Shown: positions 7,099-17,018 of the stretch, piece after piece | Layout: every line of letters starts with the position of its first letter | Numbering within the stretch: position 1 is the first letter of the stretch | From: Flavobacterium sp. ACN2 | GTDB taxonomy: Bacteria; Bacteroidota; Bacteroidia; Flavobacteriales; Flavobacteriaceae | Length of the DNA stretch: 64,000 nt | Reading direction: 5' to 3' | Assembly (NCBI RefSeq): GCF_002303885.1 | Contig: NZ_MRCM01000004.1 | Span: 248,001 to 312,000 of the forward strand | The notes under the pieces: generated by a model | The model's input: only the letters and a program-made list of their open reading frames with translations | Told to the model about the DNA's origin: nothing | Databases searched by the model: none | Made by a program: the position numbers and the translations under genes

Positions 7099-8003
7099 AT
7101 CCAGTTTTCAATCAATCCATCAATATTCAATTTCCGAATGATATTTCGTTGACTATAAAGCGTGAAGATCTCATTCATCCTTTTGTTTCGGGGAATAAAT
7201 TTAGAAAACTGAAATACAATTTACTTCAGGCGAAAGCCGAAAATAAAACCACTTTACTGACTTTTGGCGGAGCATTTTCCAATCATATTGCAGCAGTTGC
7301 TTATGCAGGAAAAGAACAAGGCTTCAAAACCATCGGAATAATTCGAGGCGATGAACTTTTAGATAAAATAGAAGAGAATCCAACCTTGAAATTTGCCCAA
7401 GAAAATGGGATGCAATTTGAATTTGTTTCAAGAGAAGAGTATCGTTTGAAAGGTGAAAAATCTTTTATAGAAAAGTTGAAAGATAAATTTGGCGATTTTT
7501 ATTTGGTTCCAGAAGGAGGTACAAACGAATTGGCAGTAAAAGGCTGCGAAGAGATTTTAACCGAAGAAGATTCGGTTTTTAATTACGTATGTTGCGCAGT
7601 TGGAACAGGTGGTACGATTTCGGGATTAATTAATAGTTCGTTGCAAAATCAGAAAATTTTGGGCTTTCCAGCGTTAAAAGGTGACTTTTTAACCGATGAA
7701 ATTCGTATTTTTGCAAAAAAAGATAACTGGAATTTAATTTCTGACTATCATTTTGGAGGTTATGGAAAGATAAATTTAGAATTAATCGAATTTATTAATG
7801 CTTTTTTTGAAGAAAATAAAGTACCCTTAGATCCAATTTATACAGGAAAGATGGTTTTTGGCGTTATAGATTTAATCAGCAAAAATTATTTTCCTGCACA
7901 TTCAAAAATTTTACTCATTCACACAGGCGGATTGCAGGGAATTGATGGAATGAATATAAAGTTGAAGCAGAAGAAATTACCAATACTAAAAACCAATGAT
8001 TAA
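7095..8003 (+). CDS. ACC deaminase/D-cysteine desulfhydrase family PLP enzyme
   Basis: A 302-residue fold-type II PLP enzyme. The PLP lysine is in SGNKFRKLKYN (about residue 35-42), the phosphate/substrate loop is TFGGAFSNHIAAVAYAG, and the glycine loop CAVGTGGTISG is about two thirds along. It belongs to the 1-aminocyclopropane-1-carboxylate deaminase / D-cysteine desulfhydrase family; in flavobacteria the physiological substrate is uncertain. It overlaps the preceding gene by 4 bases and the following lipoprotein gene by 8, so the three form an operon. Confidence 0.85.
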   Translation: MNPVFNQSINIQFPNDISLTIKREDLIHPFVSGNKFRKLKYNLLQAKAENKTTLLTFGGAFSNHIAAVAYAGKEQGFKTIGIIRGDELLDKIEENPTLKFAQENGMQFEFVSREEYRLKGEKSFIEKLKDKFGDFYLVPEGGTNELAVKGCEEILTEEDSVFNYVCCAVGTGGTISGLINSSLQNQKILGFPALKGDFLTDEIRIFAKKDNWNLISDYHFGGYGKINLELIEFINAFFEENKVPLDPIYTGKMVFGVIDLISKNYFPAHSKILLIHTGGLQGIDGMNIKLKQKKLPILKTND

Positions 8004-8895
8004 AAAAATTGTATTACTTCTCGTAATATTAGCTTTAGCAAGCTGCTCTTCTAGTAAGGCTGCTATCGCGACGACTAAAAAAGCGGCAGCAGTTCAAACT
8101 CGAACGGCAGCGACAAAAAGAAGTACTCCTGTTAAGCCAATCGGTAAAAACTACCCTTCTACAAATAATACAACTGAGGTTATTCAATCTACTTCCAAAA
8201 CAGTTGTTACCAGCGATTTGATTAATAATTATGTCTTGCTTTACAAAGATATTGCAATGGGAAACATGAAAACGTATGGAATTCCAGCGAGTATTATTCT
8301 GGCGCAAGGAATTTTGGAATCGGGTGCAGGTAGAGGAGATTTGGCTGTAGATGCTAATAATCATTTTGGTATAAAATGTCATAATGATTGGTTAGGAGAA
8401 AGTGTTCGTCATGATGATGATTCGGCTCAGGAATGTTTTAGAAAATATCCTCAGGCATCAGAATCCTATAGAGATCATGCTTTATTTTTGGTTGGAAAAA
8501 AGCGATATGCAACTTTATTTACTTACGAAAAAGACGATTATAAATCTTGGGCAAAAGGCTTGAGAGCGGCAGGTTATGCAACAGATCCGAAATATCCAGA
8601 TAAGTTAATTAGTTATATCGAACGTTATAATCTGCATCAATACGATTGCCAGGTGACAGGAAGAAACTATGTGCCAATTAATACTTCGGCTCCACCCAAA
8701 AAATCATCTTATGATGTCGCTTCTGATCCAAAGATCAATATGAGCCAATATGATCCAAATTCATACGAAGTTCAAAAAGGAGATACATTGTATTCCATAT
8801 CAAAGAAATTCAATTTATTGGTTGAGGATTTAAAAAGAAAAAATAATCTAACGGATAATGCTATTTCAATTGGACAGAGACTTAAGGTTAAGTAA
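7996..8895 (+). CDS. Glucosaminidase-LysM lipoprotein (peptidoglycan hydrolase)
   Basis: A 299-residue SPII lipoprotein (lipobox LASC at residues about 14-17). A low-complexity Ala/Thr/Lys linker (residues 18-75) precedes a mannosyl-glycoprotein endo-beta-N-acetylglucosaminidase-type domain (about 80-215) with the catalytic Glu in AQGILESGAGRGDLA and the NNHFGIKCH block. A LysM domain closes the protein (SYEVQKGDTLYSISKKFNL ... ISIGQRLKV). It should cut glycan strands of peptidoglycan from the periplasmic side of a membrane anchor. The start overlaps the PLP enzyme gene by eight bases. Confidence 0.9.
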   Translation: MIKKIVLLLVILALASCSSSKAAIATTKKAAAVQTRTAATKRSTPVKPIGKNYPSTNNTTEVIQSTSKTVVTSDLINNYVLLYKDIAMGNMKTYGIPASIILAQGILESGAGRGDLAVDANNHFGIKCHNDWLGESVRHDDDSAQECFRKYPQASESYRDHALFLVGKKRYATLFTYEKDDYKSWAKGLRAAGYATDPKYPDKLISYIERYNLHQYDCQVTGRNYVPINTSAPPKKSSYDVASDPKINMSQYDPNSYEVQKGDTLYSISKKFNLLVEDLKRKNNLTDNAISIGQRLKVK

Positions 8896-9005
8896 TTAAG
8901 TGTTCAGTCTCAGTGGCAGTTTCCAGTTCTGTTGAAATTAATCTAGAAATTAAAATAGGTTTTCAGTTTTAATCTAAAATCTGAATTCTAAAATCAAAAA
9001 TAAGA

Positions 9006-10292
9006 ATGTTATATAAAAGAAGTAGTCAGCTTTTTGCTGAAGCAGTAAAAGTAATTCCGGGAGGAGTAAATTCACCAGTAAGAGCATTTAAAGCCGTTGG
9101 CGGAACTCCGATTTTTGTAAAAAGTGCCAAAGGTGCTTATTTATATGATGAAGACGGAAACAAATTAATAGATTATATTAACTCTTGGGGACCAATGGTT
9201 TTAGGTCACGCTTATCAGCCAGTTGTTGATGCTGTTATTGAAAAAGCAAAACTAGGAACTTCATTTGGTATGCCGACTGAATTGGAAACTGAAATTGCGG
9301 CTTTGGCTGTTTCTATGGTTCCAAATATTGACAAAATTCGTTTTGTAAATTCAGGTACAGAAGCTTGTATGAGTGCAATTCGTTTAGCTCGTGGATTTAC
9401 AAAAAGAGATAAAATTGTAAAATTTGCAGGTTGTTACCACGGACATTCAGATTCATTTTTGATTCAAGCAGGAAGTGGAGCTGTAACTTTTGGTTCGCCA
9501 AATAGCCCTGGAGTTACAGAAGGAACTGCAAAAGATACTTTGTTAGCCAAATACAATGATTTAGAGAATGTAAAAACTTTAATCGAAGCTAATAAAGGAG
9601 AAATCGCTGCGATTATCATTGAAGCAGTTGCAGGAAATATGGGATGTATCCCTCCTCAAGAAGGATTCTTGCAAGGCTTAAGAGATTTGTGTACTGCAAA
9701 CGGAATCTTATTGATTTTTGATGAGGTAATGACAGGTTTCCGTTTAGCTCGCGGAGGTGTTCAGGAATTATATGGAATCGATGCCGATATCGTGACTTTC
9801 GGAAAAGTAATTGGTGGAGGACTTCCAGTTGGAGCTTTTGCTGCACGCGAAGAAATCATGAATTATTTAGCGCCTCTTGGACCAGTTTACCAAGCAGGAA
9901 CATTATCTGGAAATCCGTTGGCAATGGCAGCGGGATTGGCAATGCTAAAAGCACTTGATTCGGATAGAGAAGTTTTTACACGTTTAGAAGAAAAAACAGC
10001 TTATTTAGAAGAAGGAATTGATAGAGTTTTAAAAGCAAATAATGTTACGTTTACAATCAATAGAGTTGGTTCTATGATTTCGGTTCACTTTGATGCCAAT
10101 CCAGTTACCGATTTCCAAACTGCTGCAAAAGGAGATAACGAAACATTCAAGAAATTCTTTCACGGATTATTGCAGGAAGGCGTTTACATCGCGCCATCAG
10201 CATACGAAACGTGGTTTATTACAGATGCATTAACTTACGAAGATTTAGATTTTACAATCAATGCGATTGATAAAGTATCGAAAACATTTTAA
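9006..10292 (+). CDS. hemL: Glutamate-1-semialdehyde 2,1-aminomutase
   Basis: Converts glutamate-1-semialdehyde to 5-aminolevulinate, the C5 route to tetrapyrroles. At 428 residues it has the full family length. Class III aminotransferase features are present: [11 protein letters not shown] at the N-terminus, [33 protein letters not shown], and the PLP lysine in [15 protein letters not shown] (about residue 267). The 110-base AT-rich gap upstream suggests its own promoter. A strong terminator follows. Confidence 0.97.
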   Translation: MLYKRSSQLFAEAVKVIPGGVNSPVRAFKAVGGTPIFVKSAKGAYLYDEDGNKLIDYINSWGPMVLGHAYQPVVDAVIEKAKLGTSFGMPTELETEIAALAVSMVPNIDKIRFVNSGTEACMSAIRLARGFTKRDKIVKFAGCYHGHSDSFLIQAGSGAVTFGSPNSPGVTEGTAKDTLLAKYNDLENVKTLIEANKGEIAAIIIEAVAGNMGCIPPQEGFLQGLRDLCTANGILLIFDEVMTGFRLARGGVQELYGIDADIVTFGKVIGGGLPVGAFAAREEIMNYLAPLGPVYQAGTLSGNPLAMAAGLAMLKALDSDREVFTRLEEKTAYLEEGIDRVLKANNVTFTINRVGSMISVHFDANPVTDFQTAAKGDNETFKKFFHGLLQEGVYIAPSAYETWFITDALTYEDLDFTINAIDKVSKTF

Positions 10293-10300
10293 ATAACAAA

Positions 10301-10329
10301 AAAGAGGCTTTCAAAGCCTCTTTTTTTTT
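10301..10329. terminator. Bidirectional terminator after hemL
   Basis: AAAGAGGCTTT-ca-AAAGCCTCTTT followed by a T run, serving hemL and the converging Spy-like gene. Confidence 0.85.
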
Positions 10330-10337
10330 GCATCAAA

Positions 10338-10778
10338 TTAGATTTTATCTTTTTTGTGCTCTTTCATTTTATCCCTCATTTTGTCTTTTTTCTCTTCTTG
10401 CAGGGCTTTCCATTTTGTGTATTGATCAGCTTTTAAGATCGATTTCATTTTGGCATCATTTGCTGCGACTTCGTCTTCCATTTGTTTTTTGAAAGCCGCT
10501 TTTTCTTCAGCAGTTGGTTTTGTGTTGCTATCTTTTTTTTCTTTTCTAGCTTCTCTAAATTTTTCGGCTTTTGCACTTCTATCTGCTAAAAGCTGCTTTA
10601 CCTGTGCTTGCTGACTAGCATCTAGACTTAATTCTGTAGTTAGTTTTTGAAGCTGTTTCTCATTGCGCTGTTCTGGAGTCATTCTCTCTCTTTGTTCACG
10701 CGCCGGTTTTTGATCCGTTTCTTGTGCAAAACTTGCTATTCCAACAAATAGCATAGCTGCGATAAATAATTTTTTCAT
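10338..10778 (-). CDS. Periplasmic Spy/CpxP-like helical protein
   Basis: A 146-residue exported protein with signal peptide MKKLFIAAMLFVGIASFAQ. The mature chain is charged and helical, with two LTxELSLDASQQAQVKQLL / KADQYTKWKALQ type segments that match the LTxxQ pattern of Spy/CpxP-like chaperones, and a Lys-rich tail. Such proteins are abundant in flavobacteria next to RNA polymerase sigma or anti-sigma genes, but none is adjacent here. Metal or stress binding is inference. The ATG at 10778 is preferred to a TTG two codons upstream. Confidence 0.8.
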   Translation of the reverse strand: MKKLFIAAMLFVGIASFAQETDQKPAREQRERMTPEQRNEKQLQKLTTELSLDASQQAQVKQLLADRSAKAEKFREARKEKKDSNTKPTAEEKAAFKKQMEDEVAANDAKMKSILKADQYTKWKALQEEKKDKMRDKMKEHKKDKI

Positions 10779-10972
10779 ATTCAAGTTTTTTAATTGTTTA
10801 CAGATTAGACTTTATTAATTAAAACAGGTTTAATCACTCTTTTGAAATTGTGTTTTATTTAACAGATTGATTACCAGTTTTTGAAAGAATGAATTTAAAT
10901 AAGATTATTATAACGCTAAATATTTGACAGTAAGTGTATTGCTTTGGATTTTTTTTTTAACTTTAGTAAACT

Positions 10973-11002
10973 ATTGCTTTTCTGTTGTTTAGGAAAAGCA
11001 AT
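10973..11002 (+). promoter_or_regulatory. Hairpin in the leader of the nitrate operon
   Basis: A perfect 10-bp inverted repeat ATTGCTTTTC / GAAAAGCAAT with a 10-nt loop lies about 60 bases before the transporter start and just after a weak -7-like TAACTTTA (10958-10965). There is no T run, so it is not a classical terminator; it may be a leader hairpin or operator. The role is unproven. Confidence 0.4.
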
Positions 11003-11062
11003 TTCCATGATTCCCATATTTCAGTAATAGATTTTCAAAAACACAATTTAATACTTTATTCT

Positions 11063-12532
11063 ATGGCAGATCTTTCCCAAGCCCATCGCATCCTTTTTTT
11101 AAACACTTTGGCATTTGCAATCTGTTTTGCATGCTGGACACTCAACGGAGTACTGGTCACTTTTTTAGTTGATAAAGAAATTTTTAACTGGAGTGTCGTA
11201 CAGATCGGCTGGCTTTTAGGAATTCCTGTTCTTACAGGATCCATTATGAGATTGCCAATGGGAATTTTAACCGATAAGTTTGGAGGCAGAATTGTGCATT
11301 CTGCTTTATTGATTTTAGCATCAATTCCATTGTTTCTTTTACCCTTTGCGACTTCTTTTACTGTTTTTGCCATTTTAAGTTTTTTATTCGGAATGGTCGG
11401 AACCAGTTTCGCTGTAGGCGTAGCTTCAACTTCCGTGTGGTATCCAAAAGAATGGCAGGGAAGAGCTTTAGGAATTTTCGGAATGGGAACCGCAGGAGCC
11501 TCAATTACGCCATTTCTCGCACCTTCTTTATTAAGTACATTTTCAGAAAGCGATCCTGAAAATGGTTGGAAATGGCTTCCTATTCTCTACGGTTCTGCTT
11601 TATTATTGATGGGAATTGTATTTCTGATTTTTGCCAAAAACAAAAAAAGCGAAGCACAGTCTAAAACGGTAAAACAATTATTACAGCCTTTAAAGAGCGT
11701 GCGTGTTTGGCGTTTCGGAACTTATTATTTCTTAGTATTTGGCTCGTTTGTTACTTTCTCACAATGGCTTCTGCCAAATTTTATGAACGTCTATCACACA
11801 ACTTTAGTTTTAGGCGGAATCTTTACTTCTTGTTTTAGTTTACCTGCAGGTGTCGTACGCGCTTTTGGAGGTTTTTTATCGGATAAATTCGGGGCTAGAA
11901 AAGTGATGTATTGGGTTTTGAGTTCTTCAGTCGTTTTAAGCTTTTTACTATTATTTCCGAAAATGGATATTACAACATCAGGAAGCGGGTTGTTATCTAG
12001 CAAAGCAGGAACAGTTACGTCTGTAGCGCCAGATAAAATAGTAATAGATGATAAAGAATATAACATCGCACAGAAAGATGAAAGTCAGCCGCATTCTAAA
12101 TTTTTCCCATCCAAAAAAACATGGCAGGAAGTGGTTGTAGAGCAAAACCAAAAAGTGCAAAAGAAAGATTTATTGGCAGAAGGAATTACACAAATTCATT
12201 TTGAAGCCAATATGTGGGTGTATTTAGTTTTGGTTATTCTAATAGGAATTTCGTGGGGAATTGGTTCTGCTGCTGTTTACAAACATATACCAGATTATTT
12301 TCCTAATGAAGTTGGGGTAATTGGTGGAATGGTCGGACTCTTAGGTGGTTTAGGCGGATTCTTCGGGCCTATTATTTTCGGGTATTTATTATCATTTACC
12401 GGATTCTGGACGAGCTCATGGCTTTTTATTCTGGCGTTATCTCTGACTTGTTTAATCTGGATGCATCGTGTAATTGTGAAAATGACAAAAGAAAAACTGC
12501 CTGAAATGGCTAAAGATATTGAGCGAAAATAA
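11063..12532 (+). CDS. Nitrate/nitrite transporter, NNP family MFS, with an inserted soluble domain
   Basis: A 12-helix major facilitator of the NarK/NrtP type that brings nitrate in or exports nitrite. It carries two nitrate signature regions: GIFGMGTAGASITPFLAP (about residues 137-154) and GGLGGFFGP (about 428-436), plus the MFS loop GILTDKFGGR and its repeat GGFLSDKFGARK. About 78 residues (roughly 305-382) are inserted between helices in the C-terminal half; they are polar and contain GTVTSVAPDKIVIDD and VVEQNQKVQKKDLLAEG, reminiscent of a barrel-sandwich hybrid fold. The family usually has 400-490 residues. The ATG at 11063 is used; a TTG 26 codons upstream gives no plausible N-terminus. 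It is the first gene of the nitrate operon, six bases before the next. Confidence 0.88.
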   Translation: MADLSQAHRILFLNTLAFAICFACWTLNGVLVTFLVDKEIFNWSVVQIGWLLGIPVLTGSIMRLPMGILTDKFGGRIVHSALLILASIPLFLLPFATSFTVFAILSFLFGMVGTSFAVGVASTSVWYPKEWQGRALGIFGMGTAGASITPFLAPSLLSTFSESDPENGWKWLPILYGSALLLMGIVFLIFAKNKKSEAQSKTVKQLLQPLKSVRVWRFGTYYFLVFGSFVTFSQWLLPNFMNVYHTTLVLGGIFTSCFSLPAGVVRAFGGFLSDKFGARKVMYWVLSSSVVLSFLLLFPKMDITTSGSGLLSSKAGTVTSVAPDKIVIDDKEYNIAQKDESQPHSKFFPSKKTWQEVVVEQNQKVQKKDLLAEGITQIHFEANMWVYLVLVILIGISWGIGSAAVYKHIPDYFPNEVGVIGGMVGLLGGLGGFFGPIIFGYLLSFTGFWTSSWLFILALSLTCLIWMHRVIVKMTKEKLPEMAKDIERK

Positions 12533-12538
12533 TCTGTC

Positions 12539-13588
12539 ATGAAAGAAAAAACATTTAATACAAAAGCTTTATTAATTGCAACGGCCGCTTCGGTTTTTAT
12601 GGTCGTATTGGTTTTCTATGGATCAAGAAAACTGCAAAATTTTGATGCGGCTTTGGTTACCTATCTGTTCGGAACTCTGTTTGCATTTTTCGGAGTGGTG
12701 TATCGATACACGGTTTGGCTGCAGCGACCTCCAACTTGGATGTATTTCAAACGCGGAATTCATTTTCTCTTTACAGGAAAAGTATTTTCGCATTTGTGGT
12801 TTTTAGGAAAAGAATCAGTTCAGAATATTGCTTTTCAGAAATTCATTTATCCAAGAGGAAAATACAGATGGCTGGCCCATTTTTGTATTGCAATTGGCTG
12901 TTTTTCGGCTTTTGCTATTACTTTCCCGCTCACATTTGGATGGATTCATTTTACCTTGGCACCCAATTCTATTTCTGTTTACGAAGCCCATTTTTTTGGT
13001 TTTAAAGTAATGGATTTCAGATTGGATTCTATTATGGCATTTCTGACTTTCCATGCCTTAAACTGGTCTTCTTATCTGGTTATTTTCGGTTCTCTTTATT
13101 ATTTAAGAAGACGTTTAACCAATCCAGGGTTAATTGCCACACAGACTTTTGAAGGCGATTTACTGCCACTTCTTTTATTAATTGCCATTTCGGTTACAGG
13201 TTTATGTCTGACGTATTCATATCAGTTTATGAAAGGATTTGCGTATGATTTTCTGGCTGTAGTTCATGCCGTAACGGTTATTATGTTTTTGATATGGATT
13301 CCCTTTGGAAAGTTCTTCCATATTATTCAGCGACCGGCTCAAATTGGTGCGCATATTTACAAAAAGGAAGGAATGAAAAAAGGAATGGCTATCTGTAAAG
13401 AAACCGGAAAACCTTTTACAACTCAGCTTCACATTGATGATTTGAAAATTGTAACGAAACAATTAGGTTTTGACTTTAGTGATGATGAAGGAAATTCACA
13501 CTTAGATTTAAGTCCCGAAGGAAAACGAGATCGTTTAGCGAAAGCACATTTAAAAGCAAGAATTGAAGGCGGAAATTTATTTGGATAA
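12539..13588 (+). CDS. Cytochrome b-like membrane subunit of the nitrate reductase module
   Basis: A 349-residue protein with about five or six membrane helices in the first 265 residues and a cytoplasmic tail rich in charged residues. Histidines lie within or at the edges of helices (YRWLAHFCIA, FLTFHALNW, AVVHAVTV, GKFFHII), as expected for two b-type hemes of a NarI/HdrE/DsrM-like quinol oxidase subunit. It is not a transporter despite its position behind one. It lies between the transporter and the molybdoenzyme and is followed by ferredoxin and Rieske genes, so it probably passes quinol electrons to the reductase. Heme binding is inference from His placement. Confidence 0.7.
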   Translation: MKEKTFNTKALLIATAASVFMVVLVFYGSRKLQNFDAALVTYLFGTLFAFFGVVYRYTVWLQRPPTWMYFKRGIHFLFTGKVFSHLWFLGKESVQNIAFQKFIYPRGKYRWLAHFCIAIGCFSAFAITFPLTFGWIHFTLAPNSISVYEAHFFGFKVMDFRLDSIMAFLTFHALNWSSYLVIFGSLYYLRRRLTNPGLIATQTFEGDLLPLLLLIAISVTGLCLTYSYQFMKGFAYDFLAVVHAVTVIMFLIWIPFGKFFHIIQRPAQIGAHIYKKEGMKKGMAICKETGKPFTTQLHIDDLKIVTKQLGFDFSDDEGNSHLDLSPEGKRDRLAKAHLKARIEGGNLFG

Positions 13589-13609
13589 AAATATAGTTTC
13601 AAGTTTAAG

Positions 13610-13645
13610 GTTTCAAGTTTCGTAGCAGAACGTGAAACTTGAAAC
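13610..13645. repeat. Inverted repeat inside the nitrate operon
   Basis: GTTTCAAGTTTC (13610-13621) is perfectly complementary to 13634-13645, and a direct copy of GTTTCAAGTTT stands just before it at 13596. It occupies most of the 85-base gap between the cytochrome b-like and molybdoenzyme genes; it may be an intergenic repeat or a processing hairpin. Confidence 0.55.
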
Positions 13646-13673
13646 ATGAAACCAAAAAACAACAAAAAAAATC

Positions 13674-15890
13674 ATGGCAAAACTACCTGTATCAACTGAA
13701 AAAATAATTGAAGCATTTGGTCCGCATCTGAATTATACGCCAAAAGAAGGATATTCAGGACGTGATGAACCAGATAAAACGGTTAAAACACATTGTTGTT
13801 TCTGCGGAATGCAATGCGGTATTCAATTATCTGTAAAAGACAATAAAGTGGTTGGTTTTGAGCCTTGGATGGAATTTCCGTTCAACGAGGGGCGTTTGTG
13901 TCCAAAAGGTGTTCAGCGTTATATGCAAAATAATCATCCAGATCGATTATTACATCCAATAAAAAGAGTAGAAGGCAAAGGATTTGAACAAACCACTTGG
14001 GATGAAGCAATGGATAAAACCGTTTCTGAAATTAAAAGAATTCAGGAAAAATATGGGAAACATGCGTTTTCGATGTTATCTGGAGTTTCGTTAACTAATG
14101 AAAAAAGTTATTTGGTTGGGAAGTTTGCTAGAGTAGCTTTAAAAACAAGAAATTTAGATTACAACGGACGCCTTTGCATGGTAAGTGCTGGCGCAGGAAA
14201 TAAAAAAGCATTTGGTTTAGATCGCGCTTCAAACAATTATTCTGACTTAGAATATGCTGAGGTTATTATAGTTGCTGGAGCCAATATCAGCGAAACGTTT
14301 CCCACTTTAACCCATTGGATTTGGAAAGCCAGAGATCGAGGTGCAAAACTGATTGTTGTCGATCCGCGTGTTATTCCGTTAGCAAGAACAGCCGATATTC
14401 ATTTGGATGTAAGGCCAGGAACTGATTCTGCTTTGTATGGTGCAATGCTGAAATATCTCGTAGATCACGATATGTTAGATCATGATTTTATTGATAATCA
14501 TACTTCAGGATTTCAGGAAACGATTGATGCTGTAAAAGAGTATACATTAGAATGGGCAGAAGAAGTTACTGGAATTTCGAAAGAAAAAATTAAAGAAGCG
14601 GCCGAATTATGGGGAAAAGCAAAAACGAGCTTTTTACTGCACGCAAGAGGAATTGAACATCACTCAAAAGGAGTAGATAATGTTTTGGGATGCATTAATC
14701 TGGTTTTGGCAACTGGAAGAATTGGAAGACCCTATTGCGGTTACGGAACGATTACCGGACAAGGAAATGGTCAGGGCGGAAGAGAGCACGGTCATAAATG
14801 TGATCAGCTGCCTGGAAACCGTGATATCGAAAATATGGATCATCGAAAATACATTGCCGATGTCTGGAAAATTAAGGAAGAAGATATGCCGCATAAAGGC
14901 ATTACAGCTTATGAAATTATAGAAGCGATTCACAGTGGTGAAATAAAAGGATTGATTTCGATTTGTTTTAATCCGTTAGTATCTCTTCCAAACAATAATT
15001 ATGTGCGTTCTGCTCTTGAAAAATTAGAGTTTTATGTTGCGATAGATTTCTTTTTGAATGAAACTGCCCGTCATGCGGATATTGTTTTAGCGGGTTCATT
15101 GCAGGAAGAAGAAGAAGGAACAACAACCTCAGCTGAAGGACGAGTTATCCGAATTCGACAAGCTGTAACACCTCCGGGAGATGCCAGAACCGATACTTCA
15201 ATATTGTTAGAATTGGCTAAAAGGTTAGGGGAGGAAGATAAGTTTACCTACGCTGATAGCGAAGCCATCTTTAATGAACTTCGTGTTGCTTCAAAAGGAG
15301 GGACTGCCGATTACAACGGAATTACCTATAAAAAAGTAGAAGATAATATGGGCGTTTTCTGGCCATGTCCAACCGAAGATCATCCTGGAACGCCAAGATT
15401 ATGGGAAGATAAAAAGTTTGCAACTCCAGACGGAAAAGCACATTTTAATCCTGCTCCGTATAAATTGCCAGGCGAAATTACAGATGAAGAATATCCGATA
15501 ATATTAACTACGGGACGAGTTGTATCTCAGTATTTAAGCGGAACACAAACAAGAAGAATCGGAAAACTGGTAGATCAGTTTCCAGAACCGTTGTTGGAAA
15601 TTCATCCGGAAATGGCTCAGAAATATAATATTCAGCAGAGAGAACTAGTGAAAGTTTCAACTCGAAGAGGCGAAGGAATTTTTCCAGCCAATATTGTAGA
15701 AACCATCAGAAAAGATACTGTTTTTGTACCGTATCATTGGCCAGGGAAAAAATCTGCCAATCAGTTAACGCCTGGAACTTTAGATCCTATTTCTAAAATT
15801 CCAGAGTTCAAAGTTTGTGCTTGTAAGCTGGAACCTTTGGGAGAAATCGAAAATTCATCAGACAAATCAAATGCTTATGCAAGTGTTTAA
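13674..15890 (+). CDS. Molybdopterin nitrate reductase, NasA/NarB type, cytoplasmic
   Basis: A 738-residue Mo-bisMGD oxidoreductase. The N-terminal [4Fe-4S] site is CCFCGMQCG with the last Cys in GRLCPKG. The probable Mo-ligand cysteine is in [13 protein letters not shown], where Nap/Nas enzymes have their ligand. Also visible are [59 protein letters not shown] and a C-terminal molydopterin-dinucleotide domain ([17 protein letters not shown]). Length and lack of a Tat signal fit assimilatory NasA/NarB rather than periplasmic NapA. It should reduce nitrate to nitrite in the cytoplasm, fed by the neighbouring electron carriers. Formate dehydrogenase is less likely given the absent Sec/Cys context and the adjacent nitrate transporter. 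Confidence 0.85.
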   Translation: MAKLPVSTEKIIEAFGPHLNYTPKEGYSGRDEPDKTVKTHCCFCGMQCGIQLSVKDNKVVGFEPWMEFPFNEGRLCPKGVQRYMQNNHPDRLLHPIKRVEGKGFEQTTWDEAMDKTVSEIKRIQEKYGKHAFSMLSGVSLTNEKSYLVGKFARVALKTRNLDYNGRLCMVSAGAGNKKAFGLDRASNNYSDLEYAEVIIVAGANISETFPTLTHWIWKARDRGAKLIVVDPRVIPLARTADIHLDVRPGTDSALYGAMLKYLVDHDMLDHDFIDNHTSGFQETIDAVKEYTLEWAEEVTGISKEKIKEAAELWGKAKTSFLLHARGIEHHSKGVDNVLGCINLVLATGRIGRPYCGYGTITGQGNGQGGREHGHKCDQLPGNRDIENMDHRKYIADVWKIKEEDMPHKGITAYEIIEAIHSGEIKGLISICFNPLVSLPNNNYVRSALEKLEFYVAIDFFLNETARHADIVLAGSLQEEEEGTTTSAEGRVIRIRQAVTPPGDARTDTSILLELAKRLGEEDKFTYADSEAIFNELRVASKGGTADYNGITYKKVEDNMGVFWPCPTEDHPGTPRLWEDKKFATPDGKAHFNPAPYKLPGEITDEEYPIILTTGRVVSQYLSGTQTRRIGKLVDQFPEPLLEIHPEMAQKYNIQQRELVKVSTRRGEGIFPANIVETIRKDTVFVPYHWPGKKSANQLTPGTLDPISKIPEFKVCACKLEPLGEIENSSDKSNAYASV

Positions 15891-15909
15891 TCTATAAAAA
15901 GCAACAATT

Positions 15910-16479
15910 ATGAATTTAACCAATTATAATAAAAACGAAGAGTTTTTTGTAGACTTACAAAGATGCATAGGCTGCAAAGCGTGCGAGATGGCCTGTTCTG
16001 AATGCGAAACCAATGGCCAAGAATCGATGATTCATGTTAACTATGTCGAACGTGCCGTTACCATTCAGACCACAGTTCAGGTTTGTATGCATTGTGAAGA
16101 TCCAGTTTGTGCGAATGTTTGTCCAGCCGATGCGATTTCGCAAGACGAATTTGGAGTGGTTCATACTGCAAATACAGAACGCTGTATTGGATGTTCCAAT
16201 TGCGTTATGGCTTGTCCGTTTGGAGTTCCGAAGAAAATGGAAGAATACGATTTAATGATGAAATGCAATATGTGTTACGATAGAACCAGCGTTGGCAAAA
16301 AACCAATGTGCGCAACGGTTTGTCCGAGTGGCGCCTTGTTTTATGGAACTCGCGAACAAATCGAAGAAATGCGTCCAAATAGTACTCCAGTAAATTCATT
16401 TGTTTTTGGGAAAGAGCGCGTAAATACAAAAGTAAATATCATGATGCCGAAGGGTAGCAACGAATTACGAATATTCTAA
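15910..16479 (+). CDS. Four-cluster ferredoxin-type electron transfer subunit
   Basis: A 189-residue NrfC/DmsB-like iron-sulfur protein with 16 or more cysteines in four groups: [37 protein letters not shown], and CNMCYDR paired with CATVCP. Each group fits one [4Fe-4S] cluster. There is no Tat signal, so it should work in the cytoplasm, shuttling electrons between the membrane subunit and the molybdoenzyme. It starts 19 bases after that gene and ends 11 bases before the Rieske gene. Confidence 0.88.
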   Translation: MNLTNYNKNEEFFVDLQRCIGCKACEMACSECETNGQESMIHVNYVERAVTIQTTVQVCMHCEDPVCANVCPADAISQDEFGVVHTANTERCIGCSNCVMACPFGVPKKMEEYDLMMKCNMCYDRTSVGKKPMCATVCPSGALFYGTREQIEEMRPNSTPVNSFVFGKERVNTKVNIMMPKGSNELRIF

Positions 16480-16490
16480 ATCTAAAATCC

Positions 16491-17000
16491 ATGTCTAAAG
16501 AAGATAATTTAAAAGAAAATTGGAAAAAAGATTTTCCTTATAAAAAGCAGGAATCAACACAAGTCAGCCGACGTGATTTTGCTAAATTCCTTACTCTGGT
16601 TTCTGGTGGTTTAATGGTGGGCAGCGGATTGGTAGCGGCAAAAGCCTATTTACTGCCAGCTGATGAAGTGGTGGGCGAACATTTTGTATGCGATGTAAAA
16701 GATATTCCGTTGGGCGGAACGAGAGGTTTTGTGATTGAAGGAAGTACCATTCCGTATATTTTAGTGCATTTAGAAAGTGGCATGTTTAGAGCTTTTGAGC
16801 AAAAATGTACACATCTTTCGTGTGCCGTTTATTACAAACCGGGAACAGGAATTATTCATTGTCCTTGTCATGAAGGTTCTTTTGATGCTTTGACTGGTGA
16901 TGTTATTGCTGGGCCTCCGCCAAGAGCTTTGCCTCAGTTGGAAGTGGTTTTAAAAGGAGAAAAGATTTTTGTAAAAGCTTTTGAAAATAAAGCGAGTTAA
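16491..17000 (+). CDS. Rieske [2Fe-2S] protein with Tat signal anchor
   Basis: A 169-residue Rieske protein. The twin-arginine motif SRRDFAKFL (about residue 26) precedes a hydrophobic helix (LTLVSGGLMVGSGLVAA), probably kept as a membrane anchor. Cluster ligands are CTHLSC and CPCHEGSF, followed by the Pro-rich GPPPRALPQL loop. The soluble domain would face the periplasm. A bc1-like partner is not encoded nearby; its place in the nitrate operon suggests electron transfer with the cytochrome b-like subunit. Confidence 0.9.
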   Translation: MSKEDNLKENWKKDFPYKKQESTQVSRRDFAKFLTLVSGGLMVGSGLVAAKAYLLPADEVVGEHFVCDVKDIPLGGTRGFVIEGSTIPYILVHLESGMFRAFEQKCTHLSCAVYYKPGTGIIHCPCHEGSFDALTGDVIAGPPPRALPQLEVVLKGEKIFVKAFENKAS

Positions 17001-17018
17001 TTGTTTAAGAAATATATT

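Noticed and set aside
12539..13588. Reading this protein as a second MFS transporter
   Set aside because: It lacks the MFS loop motifs and 12-helix length, while helix histidines and neighbours fit an electron-transfer subunit.
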